A stretch of DNA of 64,000 bases from Scolanthus callimorphus. Taxonomy: Eukaryota; Cnidaria; Anthozoa; Actiniaria; Edwardsiidae. The notes beneath the pieces were generated by a model. That model was given only the letters and a program-made list of their open reading frames with translations. It had not been told where the DNA came from and did no database searches. Positions 1-12,183 of the stretch are shown here, in pieces (the first letter of the stretch is position 1; each line of letters begins with the position of its first letter). The position numbers and the translations under genes are program-made. The stretch covers positions 22,998,280 through 23,062,279 of the forward strand of contig CM066924.1 of the NCBI GenBank assembly GCA_033964015.1, given 5' to 3'.

Positions 1-62
1 GTAAATTTGAGAAATCACACCTATTCTATCCTTAATAAATACATTACCATATGAACCAACAT

Positions 63-190
63 GCAACTTTACAGCAACTTATGGAGCAGTTTATAACAAC
101 TTATGAAGCAACTTATATAGCAGCTTATGGAACAACTTATAGCAACTTATGAAGTTACATATTAAGCAACTTATGAAGCAACGTATGTTT
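63..190. repeat. Short degenerate tandem repeat (CAACTTATGAAG type)
   Basis: An imperfect unit of about 12-16 bases built on CAACTTAT followed by GAAG, AGCA or GGAA is repeated about eight times. This is a simple minisatellite. No gene is visible here; the open frame on the minus strand is a product of the repeat. Confidence 0.75.
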
Positions 191-270
191 ACTTTAACAT
201 CTGCATCATTCTCTGTTCTTATCCATGAATATGATTTAATTCTATCGGATTCCCCCTTCTCCCCGGAGAA

Positions 271-615
271 AAGGAACAACAGATAAAACTGATGAACTGC
301 TATGGGCCACATGGGGTAGGTTTGGCCAGCAATTCATTGATAAGGACGTTAAACCGTAGGTCCCGTCTCTCACTACACTACACTAACCGGAACCAGAGGG
401 ACGTTAAAGAACCACCAGGACGTCGGAAGTTGCCCATCCTCAGTGCAGGGCTTACAACTTACTAACCCACCACACTGACCAGGGAACCTCGTAATTGAAG
501 CCTCGCTCTGTGAGGATTTCCCGGCCTTCGGGCAAATCATTTAATAAATTAAAAATTAAAATTAAAAAGTAACAACAGATAAAACTGATGAAGTGCTATG
601 GGCCACACGGGGTAG
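271..615 (+). mobile_element. SINE/LINE-tail-like retroposon insertion with ~47-bp target duplication
   Basis: A stretch from about 318 to 563 ends in an A-rich AAAATTAAAATTAAAA-type tail. It is flanked by two near-identical direct repeats of about 47 bases, at 271-317 and 566-612, starting AACAACAGATAAAACTGATG. An A-rich 3' tail inside a long direct repeat is the hallmark of target-primed retroposition. The body contains GACGTTAAACCGTAGGTCCC and a later GACGTTAAAGAACC, a layout seen in many metazoan SINE and LINE 3' ends (family knowledge, not searched). A diverged relative lies at 5160-5300. No coding part of a LINE is present. Confidence 0.6.
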
Positions 616-734
616 TTCATTTCGAGGTTATCGTGCAAAGATAAAAGACTTGCTGATCAAACCTTCAACGAGATAAATGCATCGCACTACTCACGACGCC
701 GTCTGCGAAAATTTAATCAACACTACCAAAAATT

Positions 735-806
735 ACTAAAAACTACCGACGAAGCATAATAAATAAATAAAAAATAAATAAAAAATAAATAAATAAATAT
801 TATTTT
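735..806. repeat. AAAT-type simple repeat
   Basis: Low-complexity (AAATA)n/(AAAT)n run. No other structure is visible around it. Confidence 0.8.
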
Positions 807-1059
807 CAGTCTGTTTTTCTCATTTCTTATTTTTTCTCTTCACTCGTACTATGATCCTCTATTTCGTTCTCTGTTTGTCTCTCCCTTAGTCAGACACTCA
901 TTGCTTATCTTGCTTTTTTCGTGTTTTCTTGTACTTTTATTTTATTTTGCTTTGTTCGTATACTCGTCGTGAAGTCTTTCCTGTGCTTGTTCCCTCTGCA
1001 ACACACAATCTAGTACTATCAGTGTTTTCTTTTTTCTCAATACATTGCAATTTTCCAAA

Positions 1060-1225
1060 CTTAAGCGCACCCTAGCTCGATTAGGCCTATGGCGCCGTGC
1101 CAGAGTCGCGCCGTTCCAATAGGTTGCCTGTGCAAATTATTTTATGTCAGATTTTGCACCTATACCTATACCATTATCAAATGTAAATAAAAAAGTACAA
1201 ATAAAGATTGGTGTTGTTGTTGCTT
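1060..1225 (+). mobile_element. Possible non-LTR retrotransposon 3' end
   Basis: Unique-looking sequence ends in AATAAAGATTGGTGTTGTTG, a polyadenylation-like hexamer followed by a short TGT/TTG microsatellite. Many LINE clades end in a short microsatellite like this. No reverse transcriptase frame is visible upstream, so only a 5'-truncated tail could be present. An ordinary genomic TTG repeat is the alternative. Confidence 0.3.
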
Positions 1226-1620
1226 GTTTTCATTCGATATAAGAAGAATTACGCATAGAAATCAAGTAACCATCTACAAATGTACACATAAACTCATCTG
1301 AACACGGTGAAAATATCGCACTACATACCCGATATCAACCAATGGAAATGGATGCTTTCTCCTACTCGGTATGTTGCTATGCTGACTCTATGGCGGCGAG
1401 TGTGGCCGCGCGCGTCTTGATCTAATTTCCTCACAGCATTTTAGTCGATTGGAATTTTTTACTTATCATTCTTACTTAGCATCGTAGTTATAATGTGTGA
1501 CGTCATTATTGACTCTGATAGAAAACAGTTGTGTACCTGCATACATGTTCATGATATTTGAATTATAAAATAGCTACGATAGTACGCGCGCTCTGATTGG
1601 TTGAGAGCTGTGCATTCTCA

Positions 1621-1812
1621 CATTATAAAAGCAATAAAAAGTGGATTTCTGTGATTTATATTGTGATAAACGCACTTGGGATGCTGGAAAAACACTTTAA
1701 AAGTTTGAAACTCACTCGCCGAAACTCTTCTCGTGTTTTCCAGCATCCCTCGTGCGTTTCTCACATGATAAACCACGGAAATCCGCTTTTTATTGCTTTA
1801 ACATTTTGCGGC
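1621..1812. mobile_element. Palindromic MITE-like element
   Basis: The arm around 1621-1660 (AAAGCAATAAAAAGTGGATTT) reappears reverse-complemented at 1765-1805. The inner arms GGGATGCTGGAAAAACAC and GTGTTTTCCAGCATCCC pair at 1679 and 1733. The whole stretch folds into one long hairpin. The upstream bases CTGATTGGTTGAGAGCTGTG resemble the flank of another foldback near 45.26 kb. Confidence 0.65.
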
Positions 1813-2069
1813 GATTTGCGCGACTGATGCGATCAGAGTGTATCCCAGAGTTCATTGTTTTCTAGACCAGAATTCATTTCGGTCGCTTCATTTCATTGTT
1901 ATGCGCGATCGATGAGATCAAATGGAAAAATACGATCGCAAGGATCGCACCGACCGTGAGTGCACTTTTTCATGCCATCTGCGCGATCGGTGCGATTATA
2001 TGGAAACCAACCTTTTTATGTAACAAACAGAAGCGCGCGGTGAAAATGAAAGTGATACGGTGCCTTTAA

Positions 2070-2305
2070 AGGGGCACTCGCACGCTTAATGTTTGTACAA
2101 TCTGTCAAAAAATATGTCTAATTCTAATCACCAAAAATACATTTAAGTTTACCGGGAATAACCACAATAACAGTCCAGGTTTGTTAAATAACGTTTCAAC
2201 TGTTAAATCAATACAAATATATAGTGTTTTTATCTATTGTCAAGAGGATGGAATTGGATTGCTATTTGAATTAATATCTTGTCAGTCAAGCGTGCGAGTG
2301 CCTCT
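2070..2305. mobile_element. TTAA-flanked MITE (AGGGGCACTCGCACGC ends)
   Basis: The ends AGGGGCACTCGCACGC and GCGTGCGAGTGCCTCT are inverted repeats of each other with one mismatch. TTAA lies directly outside both (2066-2069 and 2306-2309). TTAA is the known target of piggyBac-type transposases, so a non-autonomous piggyBac-like element is a reasonable inference. The interior matches repeats at 13.9, 37.6 and 51.6 kb. Confidence 0.65.
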
Positions 2306-2986
2306 TTAAGAAAGCTGTTACAGGCGGCCGGTGAACTGTTTAAATAGCCATACTCAGCGGCTATTTCAGTCTGCTTAGCAACATATCGAGTCGAAGAAAG
2401 CACCCATTTCCATCGGCTGATTTTCGGTATGCAGTGCGATATTTTGGATTGAATTCGGTAAATGACAAAGTTATAAAACTTGATGGTTATTTCGGTATCT
2501 TACTGATGAAAACAATAACAAAGGAGTGACTAGGACTCTTTAAGTCTTCTTTATAGATTATCATGCAATACCTTAGCGGAAGTATTTAGGTAATTTTTAT
2601 AATAATTTCCCTATTACTAGGTCGATTAGGGATATTTTATCAGATGGTGTCCTGGGGGCCTATGGTGCAGGTGATCGAAGAGTAAATAATGGCGGAAAGC
2701 CTTGAGTACGTACTTAGAGTAATTGGGCCGCCTACGTGCATTTTACAATGCGGAAATAAGGGTGTTACTGTATTTCTACTTGTTTTCTTAGAGCTCTAAA
2801 CTCTTAGAGACGGAAATTTTGTAGTCAAAAGGGCCGGCTTTTCTTTAAGCGGCTTCTTAAAAGTTCTACTCTATTTACCTCCATTTCCATAAACCTGCGA
2901 GCACTCATTGCCGTTATTTCTCAAGACTTCTTGAACAACGATAGATTTACTTTGGCTGATTGCATTTTTAAACCGGACCGGGGGCA

Positions 2987-3002
2987 GGGGGGGGGGGGGG
3001 GG
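2987..3002 (+). repeat. Poly(G) tract, 16 nt
   Basis: Uninterrupted G run, one of seven G or C tracts of 16-23 bases in this window. Confidence 0.9.
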
Positions 3003-3220
3003 AGTGGACCTCCCTACGTCCAATGGTCCTTTTTAAATAAAGTGTCAGAGCAGCATCCACTTCCATCGGCAAATTGTGCGCAGATAATGCTATACTTCGA
3101 ATTCGGTAAATTTAGAATCTGTTTTTGTTTGTAGTTGCTTTTTCGAGATTTCTTCAAGAAATTCTTCTTTGATATCGAAATGTAACAATAACCAGGGAGC
3201 AGTTGACTTTTGTTCTTTAA

Positions 3221-3763
3221 ACACGAGGTTCCGGTATAAAAGGGATAACCCCGGGGCTCGAGAACAATCAGTTATCAATCAGCTGTCAACGAGTGAACAT
3301 CTCACTTCATCTCTCTGTACCGCGAATCAAAATTTAGAATTCAAAACCGATGCAAAGTACAATAAATAATTTCCTAGCTCTTTAAACCCATGTGCCTTTT
3401 CATTTATTGCAAATAATTTTATTCGAACCTATTTCTGACCGAACAAAAGCGATGTTTTATCTCAGCGGAGAGCGAGACTAATTAGTATTCAAAAGAGCGA
3501 ATAATATTCGTGCTGCGAAAGAAAGCGTTTTTATCAGAGCCAAATCAGGTTCGAATAAAATTATTTTGCAGAAATGAGAAGGAATACAAATTTAAACAGG
3601 TAGGAATCATTTGTTGCGTTTTTGCTCGCATTTTGAATTCTAAATTTTGAATTTCGCGGTACAGAGAGACGAAGTGAGATGTTCCTCTTTGACAGCTGAT
3701 TAATAACTGATTGTTCTCGAGCCCCGGGGTGGAGGAGTTATCCCTTTTATACCGGAACCTCGT
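3221..3763. mobile_element. Foldback element, ~540 bp, TTAA-flanked
   Basis: Left arm 3221-3345 (ACGAGGTTCCGGTATAAAAG...) and right arm 3640-3763 are diverged inverted copies. A second pair of inner arms (TTATTCGAACCT / AGGTTCGAATAA) lies near 3420 and 3548. TTAA borders both ends (3217-3220 and 3764-3767), suggesting TTAA-targeted insertion. It sits between two same-orientation copies of another repeat end (about 3055-3115 and 3795-3885). No transposase frame is present. Confidence 0.6.
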
Positions 3764-4017
3764 TTAAAGAGCCTCGGTTACCGCCATTTTGACAGGCTAG
3801 CAACATAACAAGTCGGAGAAAGCATCCCTTTCCATTGACTGAACGAGGGATTATGTAGTGGGTATTTCGATTGGATATCGCAGTTTAAATATAAACTTTG
3901 TATCTAGATGGATATTCCGAGATTTCTGTGCGTTATTCGCCTCATAATGCGAAAGAAACAATAACAACAGCATTGTTTTTAGGGAAAGTTTCAAACAATG
4001 ACCACTTTTTAGTAGTG

Positions 4018-5150
4018 CAGTCGAAGTACCCACCCCACCCCCTAAATTGGGTCCCTTATAGAGTACCCAATGTTTTGACTTCTCGATCCCCTTACGGCGA
4101 GAAGCCCATGAGCTCCTATCCCCCCCCCCTCCCCCCCAAACCGTGTGTGCTAAAAAATCCAATATGGCGGCAACTTGTGGTTTTCTCGCCTTACAAAGAA
4201 AGCCGTACCGCCTGCAAACAGCTTGCAAAGGCGCGGCTGAATACCATTAAATGGTCAATGAGTATCTCCATGTAATTACATAATTCTCTATGCCTCTGAA
4301 TATTTCATTAAGCGTGAAAACCGTCGGTACCTTTGTAAACTATAACGTCGGTACTTATGTATCATAGCTGAATCATAACGCGCGTCTTCATGAAAGATTT
4401 GACTGAAAACGTGCGAGTGTAAGTTTCCAAATTAGATTCAGAACTATTACAGTTTATCGCATTTTTATCGCATTTTGACTAAACTAGATCATGATCTACA
4501 ATAGTAAAATAAGGATATCTTGATGTGTTGAAAGTTCGAACTCAAGAGACACTTAAAACCTGCTATTTTGATTCAGTTCACTTCAAACAAGAGGATTAAA
4601 AGATTTAGCTAGCTGAGCCCCTCAAATCTAGAAACTGTTATCTCAAAATATGATCTCATAATATTGCACTAGATTAACTTATATTTGTGGAAATGTCTGG
4701 AGAGCGTAGCCCAAATTATTTCATGAACCCTCTTTTTCTTTGCACTTTGTATCACTGGTATCCTTTCTCGTGAACAGAATGTAAGCCTTTGTAATGTTAG
4801 GGAATGCCCTTAATAGTAGCCCTTTTCTATATCATGTTGAACATTCCAAAAGTAGATCAGACCTTCAAGGAGCACTGCAGAAAAGACATTTTTCCAAAAA
4901 AGTCGTCAACAAATAGAAAAACAAATACCATAGTAACATAAAGGCACCTTCAAATTAGCAGATGTGCAAAGCTTTCATTTTTCCAGTTGCCATATCGGCA
5001 AAGAAGACGTATTAGTTGAAAACTACTGGACATTTACAGACACTTGCAATGTCGCAACGCAATACCCCCAGTCATACAAACGTCTCTGTTTTTGTCAGGT
5101 TTCAACTTACGTTTTCTCTACTAACTGGTACAATAAACGCGTTTGAACTT
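4018..5150. other. Non-coding DNA with a C-rich patch
   Basis: 4018-4140 is rich in short C runs (CCCACCCCACCCCC and a broken C tract near 4121). The open frames on both strands there are compositional. The rest, to 5150, shows no gene or recognisable repeat. Confidence 0.5.
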
Positions 5151-5154
5151 AGTT

Positions 5155-5300
5155 CTACTGTGTTTCCTTAGTCTTGAGACAATAAACCGAAGTCCCGTCT
5201 GCCTTCCCTTCTACCCCTGTTCTAGGTGGACGCTAAACTGCTAAAGAACCCATTGCACTCTTCGTAAAAGTAGGGGATTGTCTCCTGGTGCAATGCCCTG
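5155..5300 (+). mobile_element. Diverged SINE-like sequence
   Basis: CAATAAACCGAAGTCCCGTC, followed about 35 bases later by GACGCTAAACTGCTAAAGAACC, repeats the layout of the retroposon at 318-563 (TTAAACCGTAGGTCCCGTC, then CGTTAAAGAACC). No A-rich tail or target duplication is visible, so this is an old, decayed copy at best. Confidence 0.35.
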
Positions 5301-5805
5301 GGTCTTAGGGCACTACGTATACTGTTAAATAGCCTTCATGATTGTAAGCTGCGCGGCTGCAATTTGCGCTGTCTAATGCAGCCCGTTAAGTCCTCCACCT
5401 CTCCTTCTCTAGCGTCGTGTACTTTCGACCGCTTTGAAATCCCACACGATGAGGAGAAGACCTTTCCTTTTCGGGTTTCTTAAAATTGAAGGTGGTGATT
5501 GTTGTTTCAAGAGAAAAAGTTATATTACTTATCATCCTAGAAGACTTGCTTTTGATAATGATGAATCCAGACTGTTTAAAGCATCTACGTGTTCATATGT
5601 ATTTCAAGAGTACAACTATGTATTGGTGGAATCGAACTCCTTTATATTTCCTTCTTTCAATTCATTTCTTTCGAAAGTGTTTTTTTTTGCTATCATAGAC
5701 ACCGCCTAATTTTGGCAGCTTATTCAGCATATTATTATTCCTCATTTTCTGTTTTTTTTGGGGGGGTACGCATTTGTTTGCCACTAATAATAGTATGTAA
5801 CATTG

Positions 5806-6002
5806 GGGCAAATGTTACGTATTTAGGTCTAAAATGTTAAGGATGATATTCTGGGGTGTATATAGTTTATGCCTGTCTTTTTTGAAAGGTTCTAACACTG
5901 GTAATACAATGTGTCAAATTATGTTACGTATTTAGGTCTAAAATGCTAAGGATGATCTTCTGGGGTGTATGCCTGTCTTTTATGGAAGATTCTAATGCTT
6001 AA
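5806..6002 (+). repeat. Tandem duplication, ~112-bp unit, two copies
   Basis: ATGTTACGTATTTAGGTCTA begins two adjacent copies (about 5811 and 5923). Both continue through a GGATGATNTTCTGGGGTGTA block and a TGCCTGTCTTTT block. No coding potential. Confidence 0.75.
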
Positions 6003-7560
6003 ATTTACCAAAATACAAACCGGCTTCGATTCTTCTCATGCGACAACCGTCCGCTCTGCGCTGATGTCTCATGATTTAAGTCATAGCGTGTGTTTCTTTA
6101 TACAAAACTAGATTTTCTCCCCATTTCAGTTTGATCCCGCAGTGCTTTTGATCCGCCTTTGACATGTCGTATTATGATTAAACTATCTCATATCCCGTGG
6201 TAACCCAAGGCGAAATTCGGTCTCAACATAACAACACGGCCTCCACAAAAAAGAAACAATTACACCAACTTTTGCAATTTCAATAATCATATATTAGGAA
6301 ATAATAGTCCCCCAGCTAGGAATGGATTTTTTTTAATCAGTACAAGTTTATAAAAGACTTGTGTAAATAATTATCTCTCTTGCCACTGTAAAATCAGAAG
6401 ACCAAAGTTTCAATTATTACAGCCACCGGTTCTCTTTGATCTCCGTTTCCTATTAACCAAACGTATTTAAGATGATAAGAATTGGTCTTAAAACATTGAG
6501 AGGAATTGTTACCACTATTTATTTTCGAAAAAAAACCTGATTACCACAAAGCTTCACAAGGAAATGACTCCGGGCTCCCAATATAAAAGAACAATCTATG
6601 TCTAAAAGATGTGGAATATTAACAAAGCGTTCAGATAGTAGGGGGTAAATTAAAGGACGCATTTACCACTGAGTTCGAACTTCAAATCCCATCACATTTG
6701 ATAATCAGACAATACTTCATGTTTGTAATAAGGATTTTGATCCGGCCAGGATAAAATGTCACTAATTCGTTGTCATTTCTAGCTTTATTCAGCATGATGT
6801 CTCATATTTCAGTCTGCATAATTCCTATTTTAAATTATCTTTGTCATTATGGCGTGGTAGTTTTATGAATTCCATATTATGGTTAATGTGTTAGTTTTGG
6901 CTAGAATCCTTTACAAATCAAAATGGCATTTGGAATAGTACCATACACCACAAAAATCCAGCAAAATGAAAATTTAATTGCTTCTGTTTTTTGTCAGGAA
7001 GCTTTCTATATAGTTGCACAATTGGAGGGCAGTGTTAGGAATTTCGGAGATTCATTATAGTGGTATGAAAAAGCCCCCCGGGCCAAGCCACTCAACCCCT
7101 TTCTCTTTTACGGTCGAAACTCTATGAGCGACCGCTATCGTTTGCGACCAGCTCCGATAAACGACCATGTTTTTGAATTCCTGTTCGAATTGTCACATAA
7201 ACTCTGTTATTCTAAATTCTCGTACTAAGCGACCGCCTTATCGATCGACCACGTTTAAAGTTTTTTACTCGTGGTTGATTTCAATAGTCTTGTTGATTTC
7301 AGCAGGCGCTTTTCCATTGGTAAGCTCTTGTAAGCGACGACTAAAAGTTTCACTTTTAAACTTGCCTACTCTTTAACTGCATTAATTTAGTTCGACAAAT
7401 AAAAAGAAAGTAACAAAAAATCCTACAGAGTTATATTCATATAACATTTTGTCGACTTTACTGTAGTCAGCCATTGGTCACATATACGAGCGCGCGCTCA
7501 TACAACAAGCGACCATCTCCATTGACGACCTGAATTTTCGATTCCCGAGGTGTTCGCCCA
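6003..7560. other. AT-rich non-coding stretch
   Basis: I see no splice-bounded exon, long reading frame, repeat array or inverted repeat that I can support in this interval. Confidence 0.5.
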
Positions 7561-7562
7561 CG

Positions 7563-7800
7563 ATAGCTTCGACTGTACAGGCACCGCGGAGCATAATTTC
7601 GATTGGGGGGGGGGGGGGGGGGGCTAAATCGGGATGGGACAACTTGGGGTGGAGGGGGTCTGAAATTGGTAACGTTTTTAGTTTCTCGATAAGCGCCAAA
7701 CGAGTTGGACAAATATTTTCAAAATGGCGGCCAAATTATTGGGGCGGCTAAGCCCCCCCCCCCCCCCCCCCGGCTCCGCGGTGCCGGCTGTATACCAAAT
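7563..7800. mobile_element. Inverted-repeat element carrying poly(G) and poly(C) arms
   Basis: CTGTACAGGCACCGCGGAGC near 7573 reappears as its diverged reverse complement at 7772-7792. Each arm carries a 19-base tract on the inner side: G at 7605-7623 and C at 7753-7771. The two tracts can pair in a foldback. The proline-rich frames on the minus strand come from the G tract. Confidence 0.6.
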
Positions 7801-8021
7801 TTTGGCTTTAAAGGTACCCCTTTCATACATACAAATTGAAAAAAGGTATCCCTTAAGGTATCCCTTTTATAAGTACTGTTATATACCTGGATGGAGTCGT
7901 CAGGAACCCAAAATTATTTTGTTTTGTTCGTTTCCCTTACAGGGGCTCCAGCACGGAAGCTAAAACAATACCCGATCCGTCGAATTTCAAAAGTTTCTTA
8001 GCTGGGAGTGCCTCAAACAAT

Positions 8022-8266
8022 TAGTCAGGCGGCTAAGCCAAATGATTGTGCGTTTTTGATAAAAGCATGAAACTTTCCAGTATGATTGACCTACGGGTAC
8101 TTGTCAATTTTTGATTGGGAGGCATCTCTGAAAATTCTTTTTACAGGAATTATTTAGACAATTCGGGCGGCCATTGTTCAGCCTAGAAGTCTCATCCTGG
8201 AAAGTTTCATGCTTTTATCAGAAAACGCACAATTCGCAATAAAATTTGGACTAAGCCGCCTGACTA
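8022..8266. mobile_element. MITE with TTAGTCAGGCGGCTTAG-type ends
   Basis: TAGTCAGGCGGCTAAGCCAA at the left and its inverted counterpart ...AAGCCGCCTGACTA at the right enclose a 245-bp element. A second pair of arms (TTGTGCGTTTTTGATAAAAG / CTTTTATCAGAAAACGCACAA) makes the fold nearly complete. The outermost bases resemble the element at 34.9-35.7 kb. No coding capacity. Confidence 0.75.
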
Positions 8267-8505
8267 AATCGCGAAGTGATTACACCAATTCTGAATGAAA
8301 ACTGCCGGAGTGACTGCCATGTAATTGAAAATTACTCACAACTGTCACCTGAAATCTTACTAATCTTATATAAGAAAATCCTTTAGTAATGGTTCGTAAC
8401 GTGGCATAATGCTGAATATGCCTAACAAAGGCTCACTTGGTAACAAATTCGTCATCAGATAACATTATACATATCATAATAGATATGATTTGAAAGATTC
8501 TTGAA

Positions 8506-8690
8506 AATTAAAAATGCAGTTTTTTTCTTCAGACCTACATTTTCAGTCCATTTCTTCGACCAAAATGCGAATACTCGAAATTGACGTCTGGCTTCGCATT
8601 GAAAATTAAATTGAGAAAATTGAAGTTTTCATGCAGTTTTATTCTTCAGACCGACATTTCGCTCAAAACGCGCTTTATGACATTCTCTGA
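8506..8690 (+). repeat. Diverged direct duplication
   Basis: The block TGCAGTTTT..TTCTTCAGACC..ACATTT occurs twice (about 8514 and 8632), each time with GAAAATTAAA-type sequence upstream. Non-coding. Confidence 0.55.
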
Positions 8691-8699
8691 GTGACACAA

Positions 8700-10200
8700 T
8701 CCGAGAATATCGGTTTTCTCAACAGCGCTGCGCTCAACCTCGTGAAATACTTCTCTAGAATGACTGGTCGGCTGTAGCGCTTGTCACTCCCCTGAATAAG
8801 TAACTGGCTTGTGCCTGGCACGTGCCATCGCATGCTTTTAGCTTCTTTGCAAATCGGTCGGGAATGCCATAAATGCTTTAATTGCCGGGCACATAAATAT
8901 TTTTGTTCTCCTCGAACTCTCGAAATCCCGTCATGGTTCGCATTAGCCTGTGCAAACAGGATGTGTGTTTTATTTATGAAACTTTTAACCTTATATAATG
9001 GAAACTTGAGAGGGACCGCTAACGCGATTACTCTAAAATGCGATTTGTTTGTATTTCTGAGGGTTCGTTTGTGTCGTTAAAAATTGTTTCTAAAAATCAA
9101 TTTGTCATGATAGGAATTTACGTGATTGAGCCTGCGTGAATGCAGTTTCACACTTTTTAATTGTTATTTGATTGATTTGATCAATTAAAATCGAGAAAAT
9201 ATCTCGCCTACACAAAAATATTCTATAATCTTTTGAGAAATTTATAGCGGCTGATTTACACGTTGGGGACATAATTTTAAATTATAGCTGCATTATTGTA
9301 AACATTATATTGTTAAAACTTTTCATAGAAAATGAAATGCACTGCTAGTCATAGTTTTGAAATAGTTTAAGAGGAAACCCGCCGAGAAAAAGGACTAAAA
9401 TAAAATCTCAAAATCAATGCAGATTAAGATGGCGTAGTCAAACCTCCTTCACGCGTATGACTTTCTTTGTATCTTATTTGTCCAGGCCAATTTTGAACAA
9501 TTGAGCCACAATCTGCATCAGATTCTTACTCATTCTGTATAACAAATCTGATAGTGATCTCTTATTGTATGTTTCACTAAATAATGCTTCAGACAACGCC
9601 CAATGAATTATTAATGAGTGTCTGAAGATTGAAAAGAAAATGTTCTTTTTTAAGCATTCTTTTACTGGTTCTTTCCTAATTCAAGGGATTTCAGCATTAA
9701 AATAACGACGTGTGTTTTGTATTTAGTTATTCCATTTCAAGCTCAATCATTTGTACGAGTGGGTTTCTCAAAGTAGTATTGCAAGTGTAATTTTGGCTTT
9801 GTGAAAAGTTTCGAATTGAAGAAAAAGGCTCCTTAAAGTTCCATCAAAATTCGACTGTCCTCGAAGCTCGCGCAAAGATTATCTTACAATGCTCATGCGC
9901 TCGCGTAGATATTGGGTGCTCGATTTTGCTCGCCAAAGTTGGTTGTTAGTGCTCGCAAAAGGTGATCTAAGAAAAAAATCCATGAAATATTCGATCTCGC
10001 AGAGAAGAACCGAGCGCTCACAAGTGCTCGCAAAGGACAATTTGGGTGCCCCAAAAATCCCAAGCGGTCCCAACCGGCACAGACGTAAAATAAGATTAGC
10101 TTAGAACATGGATTCGGCCACCTGTTCAAGGAGATGGTTGACTGAAGGGCATCACATTTTCTGTTTTGTTTTTGCCGTTGATCTTTGGTTGATCTAAAAA
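8700..10200. other. Non-coding stretch
   Basis: Only short frames without signals are present. Between 9860 and 10045 the phrase GTGCTCG(C) recurs several times in a loose GC-richer patch. No gene can be supported. Confidence 0.45.
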
Positions 10201-10559
10201 GATCTAAAAATGTCCTGGTATGTAAATAACAATGGCCTAACTTTGCTTTGGTTGCTGTTCGGTCTGCGTACGGCGCATTATTTAGTCACGATCATATTCT
10301 TTTTTAATCGAAGTGAAAAAAATACATTTTCTTTGCTCACAGTAATATTCAGATTGAAAATGACAAAACTTGACTCGAATTGTTTACCGATCGACCTGGA
10401 CTGGCGATAATATCAAAGTGCTGCTGTTTTGTTTTCAATTTTTTCTATTTTACTTTCCTCGTTTTCAGTAGAAGTCTTACCGTGTTATATGCTTTCTTTC
10501 TATCAGCTCTTAGAGAAACAGAGGACTCGAATTCGACTCCCGGCTCCTCGACCATTCGT

Positions 10560-10850
10560 TGTACATTAGCCGACTTGATTTGCCTCCAGGCCAGTTAGCC
10601 GGGTTCTTAAATGTGCTGTATGTATGTGTGATACTCGACTTGGTTAGCCTCCCAGCCAGTTCAGTAGTAGTAGTTTAGGGTTCTTAAATGTGTTTTATGT
10701 TTTTATTGGATACTCGACTTGGTTTTTCCTCCCGGTCAGTTAGGGTTCTTAAATGTGTTTTATGTGTGTGTGATACTCGACCTGGTTAGCCTCCCGGCCA
10801 GTTAGGGTTCTTAAAATGTGTTGTATATGTGTGATACTCGAAGAAACTAA
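10560..10850 (+). repeat. Minisatellite, ~60-70-bp unit, about four copies
   Basis: Units run GATACTCGACTTGGTTAGCC, TCCCGGCCAGTT, AGGGTTCTTAAATGTGTTTT, ATGTGTGTG with small length differences. One copy carries a TAGTAGTAG insertion. The array is degenerate and non-coding. Confidence 0.8.
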
Positions 10851-10859
10851 GTATAACAA

Positions 10860-12180
10860 AGTACTTTTTTCCTCACCGTTAATGGTACTTGTGCCTTGTA
10901 GGTGCTACACCCGGGGCGGGTGCTACAATTTAAATGGCTTTCACAATATTTTCCCAGACTTGTTTGTTTAGCAAACATATTCCAAAAACTTCACTCATCA
11001 AAATAAACAGAATCATATCAAGTTGTTTTTCTTTCGTTTTTTTTTATTTATTTTTATTTTTTTCTTAATATCCATCTGTAGTTTTACATCGTTAGTAATG
11101 AGTAAAAACTTCCGATTTGGATCTTTTAAATCATATTTGTAATTTAATACTTTTAATCGATACTTCATGTTTTTATTGTTAGGGACAGACCATCAGATAC
11201 CCCAGGAAGGGTTGCAGAAATCCAGAAAAAAATAACGGGCAAGCTTCTGAGCTAGAAAATAAATGCCTGCAAGCCTGGTAGGCAGCTGGAGAAAACAACA
11301 GCTTCGGCTCACAAAAACATTCCGGCACTCATCAGAGCCAGGAAAAAATATCCTGCACAAGAAAAATCTGCAACCTTCCCCAGAAATATCTAAAGGGAGA
11401 GGTCAAAACAAGGTACTCTGGGCCGGGGGAGGACCCGATTTAGAGGGGTGGGAAGGGGTACCTCGACCCGCAACCCACCACCTCCCATGACAAAATCGGG
11501 CCCCTAAAAAGAAAACCTTTCACACCTTATATTATTCTCACTAAATTTCGCGAGTATTAAAATTAACGAAAAATCAAGAGCCATGTTTTGCTACTATTAA
11601 ATTTCTCGTTTTCAGAGGAAATTAGAATTTGAGTGTATTAAATTAGCACTTCTGTCTATTCGTTGATACAACTTCCGGTTTGACCTTCGGCATTTAATGT
11701 TATCGACATCGTAAAGAATAGCCAACAACAAAACGAACTAAGAGTGGCAAAAACGGTTTATTCTATAAAACATCATGTTTTATCAGGATTTCGGCCACTG
11801 AGAAATATCGTAATTCGCACGTGTGAAAATTACGATAATGGCTACTACTGCGAATTCACCCAATCGAAATTTTATCTAAAAACAGCGGCGTATTGACCAT
11901 GTTTATATTAAGCGAAATTAAGTAACAATAAGGTTATTTGTTGCAGGGCCCTATGGTTTTAACAATAAATTTGTTTTTTGAATATCCATCGATGCTACCT
12001 GTTCCGAACATCGTTTTAATGATTTTAGTGTAAAATTTAAAGAAGAAATGTGTAAACTTGGCGAGTGTTTTTCTTTAACCTTTTCCAGTATATACACTAA
12101 AACAAAATCGTACGAAGCCGAGGTGAATAAGAGAAAATGCCGCTTCAAAACCTCACGATCTCTTCTTTATAACATCCAAC
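10860..12180. other. Non-coding stretch
   Basis: Contains a T-rich patch (11025-11075) and a G-rich patch (11415-11465). No exon, RNA gene or repeat that I can support. Confidence 0.45.
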
Positions 12181-12183
12181 ATT

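Larger units (their letters stand above)
1311..2446. mobile_element. Composite inverted-repeat DNA element, ~1.1 kb
   Basis: The left arm at 1311-1390 (AAAATATCGCACTACATAC...) is the diverged reverse complement of the right arm at 2365-2446 (...GTGCGATATTTT). The arms are about 80 bases long. No transposase frame is present, so it is a non-autonomous element. At least two other palindromes (1621-1812 and 2070-2305) lie inside it. A similar terminal sequence recurs near 3055 and 3795. The exact ends and target duplication are not clear. Confidence 0.6.

Noticed and set aside
3851..4275. Overlapping 125-codon ORFs on both strands
   Set aside because: C/G-rich patch without splice sites or recognisable domains; mirror-image frames argue for composition.
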